A stretch of DNA of 64,000 nucleotides. Origin: Clostridia bacterium (lineage in GTDB: Bacteria; Bacillota; Clostridia; Oscillospirales; QAKW01). The notes under the pieces were generated by a model, which saw only the letters and a program-made list of their open reading frames with translations, was not told where the DNA came from and ran no database searches. The DNA lies in assembly GCA_017464525.1 (NCBI GenBank), contig JAFTZM010000028.1, positions 1 to 64,000 of the forward strand. The letters are read 5' to 3'. Shown one piece after another: positions 62,101 to 64,000 of the stretch; position 1 is the first letter of the stretch, and every line of letters starts with the position of its first letter. The position numbers were made by a program, and so were the translations under genes.

Positions 62101-64000
62101 ACGTTGCCGATGGGGATATCCGCAATTTCGGTATTGAAAGCGGAACTGTGATTGGATATATTACCAACCGCACCAGCCCGACCTACGGCTGTTCTTACGA
62201 AGATTTCAATGGTGTGGCAGCGGTGGCCGGCAGAGCCGATAGCACCAAGTTCCGCCATGTGTGGAACCGCGCTGATGTGACCCATCCCTATATGCTCAGC
62301 GTCGGAAACAGTTGCTTTGCGGGGCTTGTGGCTCGGGCGCAATTAGGAACAAGCTTTGTTGGGTGCTATAATACCGGCGATGTGTACGGCAAGCATCGGG
62401 CCAGCGGCATTACCAATTGGGCGCAATGCACCACCAATATGGCACGCATCAGTAACTGCTTTAATATCGGCCGGATCTATACGGAGGAAAGTGCGGAAGA
62501 TCATGATGTAAACGCCATTGCTTTGTATGATGATCCCCAGAGCAGCGATAACAGTTATTTTTCCTATAATAACTATTGGCTGGAGGGGAGTGCGGAGACC
62601 GGCACCAGCCGGGATACGGTAACCGATGGCTATGCTGCTAAGGGTGCTGAGGCGCCGGCGGCGCTTTCTGCCAAGGAGATCGGTACTGATCTTGCCGGTT
62701 TGCTCAATGACCGGAAATATACCGGTTATTATGCAGATACTGCCACTTGGGTGCAGGGAGATGAGGGGTACCCGGTGATCGCTTCTGTTTACGATGGGGA
62801 CGAAGGAAGTCCCTGGCCGTTGGCAGACTTTGAGGCGCATCCCGATGCCAAAGCCTTCACCATCTCCACACCGGAGGAGCTGAACAAGTTGGCTACTCTT
62901 TCCAAGGGGACTAATTTTGCAGGCTATACCTTTATTCTGCTGAATGACATTGATATGAGCGGCACAGCCTCCTTTGCTATGATCGGCGCAGGTGATCCCG
63001 AGACCGCCACCGGAAAGGATACCACCAAGGTATTTGCCGGTACCTTCGACGGCCAGGGACACACCATTTCCGGTTTGAATATTTCCAGTACATCTTCTTG
63101 GGGTGGGTTCTTCGTGGCGCTGAAAAATGCCACTGTGAAGAACTTTACGTTGAGCGGTGTCAATATGACCGGCGCCCGGTATTCCGGAATGCTGGTAGGG
63201 AAGATCTGTAATTCTCTTATTGAGGATGTTCATGTGGTGAACAGCACCTTTAAATCCAACAGCGATTATCGTACCGCCGGCGGTCTGGTAGGGTATATCT
63301 ACAACCAGAGCCGGGGTGGGGGATTGACCAAAATGGTGCGCTGTTCTCTGGAGGGCAGTACCCTGAATACCGCCGCTAACGGCGGTGTGGGCGGTCTGAT
63401 CGGGGAGATGGCGGAGGCGACCATCACCGATTGCTATGTTATTAATAATACGATCAATGCTTTGAACCGCAGCGGTTTGTTGCTGGGCTACTGCTATATC
63501 GGCACCATTGAAGGTTGCTTCACCTACGGCAACACCTTGAATGTGGCTAACAATGAGTATGCCAGCGGTGCCGCTGTAGGGCAGTTCTGGTACGGCGGGA
63601 AATCTTACTTCAATGATAGTATTTTCTGCGAAAAAGAGCTGAACATTTACGGCTGTTTCCAGGCCAATAATGACCCGATCTTTGATAATACCTACAGTCT
63701 GTACGCATCTCCCAGCGAGGGGATCGCCGCCACCGAGGCGCAGTTGAGCAGCGGTGAGCTGGCTTATCTCACCGGCAAGGCCATGAAGAACGGCAAGCTG
63801 GCTTTGGCCAACGAGACCGATCTGGCCGCCCGGAAGGTGATCTATACGGCTGATGGGGCAGAGTATGCTGTGCGCTATACCGATAGCTCCGGAGCGGTGA
63901 TCGGGGAGGTCGGGGAGCCTGCCAAGCCCGGTTCTTTCTTTAGGGGATGGAAGCAGACGGAGGAAGGATATACCGCCGAATTCCAGCGGATCCCCAACGA
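59145..64000 (+). CDS. Very large secreted protein: degenerate metallophosphoesterase plus GLUG-like repeats (partial)
   Basis: Open from ATG 59145 (AGGAG at 59131-59135) through the window edge, more than 1618 residues. A signal peptide (MKKGLIRAVAFAASLLLGANMCVFA) indicates export. Residues about 35-330 are a calcineurin-like phosphoesterase: D43/H45 in SDVHTNEE, D83 in FNGDSVD, T-H-D at 122-124 where GNHD is usual, H218, and H252/H254 in NAHVH. Beta-rich linkers and GLUG-like units follow near 500, 945 and 1290 (FMGTLDGNGFTIDGL, FKGKFDGHLHTVSHL, FAGTFDGQGHTISGL). Near residue 1570 an InlB-type repeat begins (VRYTDSSGAVIGEVGEPAKPG). A cell-surface enzyme or adhesin; the C-terminal anchor is outside the window. 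Confidence 0.85.
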   Translation, partial: MKKGLIRAVAFAASLLLGANMCVFAAGAEEADPVVTRFVVASDVHTNEEIPSNQERLPKVFETAYAYAESRGGTIDAFVFNGDSVDGSFTDGVNLTQWELFLQGVQENIREESKFLLTLARTHDIYDSWGTKLRVTEDELNAMIADAFGTSGDHIAADWGYGSYLTKLNGVAVITLSNDMTNTNNAYNHCNNAREWLKEQLEALVAEDPEQPIFVVYHYPEVGALDYSQRWGSFAVSDILDDYPQVIAMNAHVHRDPRQARSIWQEDYTEVYDGAVSYTSYFDGNNQEVATYELSTYSIVEVTASGAVTIRYMDNLTGELLKEGNGSGETLVYSIPKAWDPSTWNYTYEARNTGGFPYFEGDAAVRLENGNTLIFDRAESEEAMLYYKVEISDGMRTETYYTGSRFFEEPLPGTLSVAVSLRSNTAYTAKITGVDSLYRETSNGLEYTFTTADSDLKQEGGIAAPAADDISFGTAEEFKAILASGENYAGKTLVQTADIDLNNEILTPGAAFMGTLDGNGFTIDGLFVAGTALFERAENAFFKNLNLSGTVIREGDAAALAGDAVNCTFENCMNGAVVIARGGKAVSFAVRAENTTFLNCIFDGSLHGAETAENQSSINNTETVTVEEKQLIFHTEKGDIKRSLKDGGRHMDWSFDTSIGSAEEFLSWLLGGGSEAALECDIDLDKLHGRLALIADLGLNFEVALNGNYCVIRGGKMALKGAYDLGTTDLTLTGENCWDADDFTAEELASGAAAYALGAWGQYEDTPAGKGKVVKITVGGRVNYVNAGTVYEVEVPYGYTAEQTSFTAEADTVITLTAHTADKTILGELYDRAALMNGQAFTEPAAFTAALNAAGVVLEDASAGQDTVDQAVTALTARLNALTLAEDAENYPAVSLREIYQQFFEVTKWSVNDLADLQAWSAWSKTHSGAGMEFHMTADIDMKNVNFGMIGSNEVPFKGKFDGHLHTVSHLLIDDTSGTGTGFFVYVADGDIRNFGIESGTVIGYITNRTSPTYGCSYEDFNGVAAVAGRADSTKFRHVWNRADVTHPYMLSVGNSCFAGLVARAQLGTSFVGCYNTGDVYGKHRASGITNWAQCTTNMARISNCFNIGRIYTEESAEDHDVNAIALYDDPQSSDNSYFSYNNYWLEGSAETGTSRDTVTDGYAAKGAEAPAALSAKEIGTDLAGLLNDRKYTGYYADTATWVQGDEGYPVIASVYDGDEGSPWPLADFEAHPDAKAFTISTPEELNKLATLSKGTNFAGYTFILLNDIDMSGTASFAMIGAGDPETATGKDTTKVFAGTFDGQGHTISGLNISSTSSWGGFFVALKNATVKNFTLSGVNMTGARYSGMLVGKICNSLIEDVHVVNSTFKSNSDYRTAGGLVGYIYNQSRGGGLTKMVRCSLEGSTLNTAANGGVGGLIGEMAEATITDCYVINNTINALNRSGLLLGYCYIGTIEGCFTYGNTLNVANNEYASGAAVGQFWYGGKSYFNDSIFCEKELNIYGCFQANNDPIFDNTYSLYASPSEGIAATEAQLSSGELAYLTGKAMKNGKLALANETDLAARKVIYTADGAEYAVRYTDSSGAVIGEVGEPAKPGSFFRGWKQTEEGYTAEFQRIPN

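Overview
The window looks like chromosome of an anaerobic, gut-type Clostridia (Firmicutes). The signs are strong GGAGG ribosome binding sites, sigma-A promoters with 17-bp spacers, an enoyl reductase of the FabK type, and a fab/acc operon and an arginine operon in Firmicutes order. It also carries many short-chain glycoside hydrolases and an old-yellow-enzyme type enoate reductase. No rRNA, tRNA, CRISPR array or intact mobile element was seen. Family assignments come from reading the translated sequences; no database was searched.

Layout. 0-20 kb is a patchwork of accessory catabolic genes: a Y-family polymerase, a GH20 hexosaminidase, a phosphoribosyltransferase-like gene with an apparent ATA start, GH51 arabinofuranosidase plus M20 amidohydrolase, a three-gene minus-strand set (permease, beta-helix protein, Gfo/Idh dehydrogenase), a divergent AraC regulator with an SGNH-M20 fusion enzyme, a Cthe_2159-like lipoprotein, a PHP phosphoesterase and a large flavin/FeS enoate reductase. 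20-30 kb is one fatty-acid operon (acpP-fabK-fabD-fabG-fabF-accB-fabZ-accC-accD-accA-acyl-CoA synthetase). fabH and a fabT-like repressor are absent from its head, and a structured 267-bp element sits inside it. A PAS/winged-helix regulator follows. 32.4-44.7 kb is an arginine operon (argG-H-C-J-B-D-F, then a carA reduced to its N-terminal domain, then carB fused to dapF). 44.8-46.2 kb is a scar region with a lipoprotein, a broken peptidase and the tail of a second dapF. 46.2-64 kb returns to glycan use: GH127, a membrane acyltransferase, ribulokinase, a phosphodiesterase, an unrecognised 1189-residue membrane protein, a GH20-like enzyme, a GH106-like enzyme and a very large secreted protein cut by the window edge.

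How it fits together. GH51 and GH127 would release L-arabinose from plant arabinan or arabinogalactan, and ribulokinase would feed it into the pentose pathway. GH20 and GH106-like enzymes add hexosamine and possibly rhamnose release. Most of these hydrolases lack signal peptides, so they probably act on imported oligosaccharides. The arg operon makes arginine from glutamate by the acetyl-recycling route.

The most unusual object is the end of the arg operon. It has a CarA without its glutaminase domain, a CarB whose C-terminus runs straight into a complete DapF-like domain over what looks like dapF's old ribosome binding site, and a second, synonymously diverged DapF tail 1.4 kb downstream.
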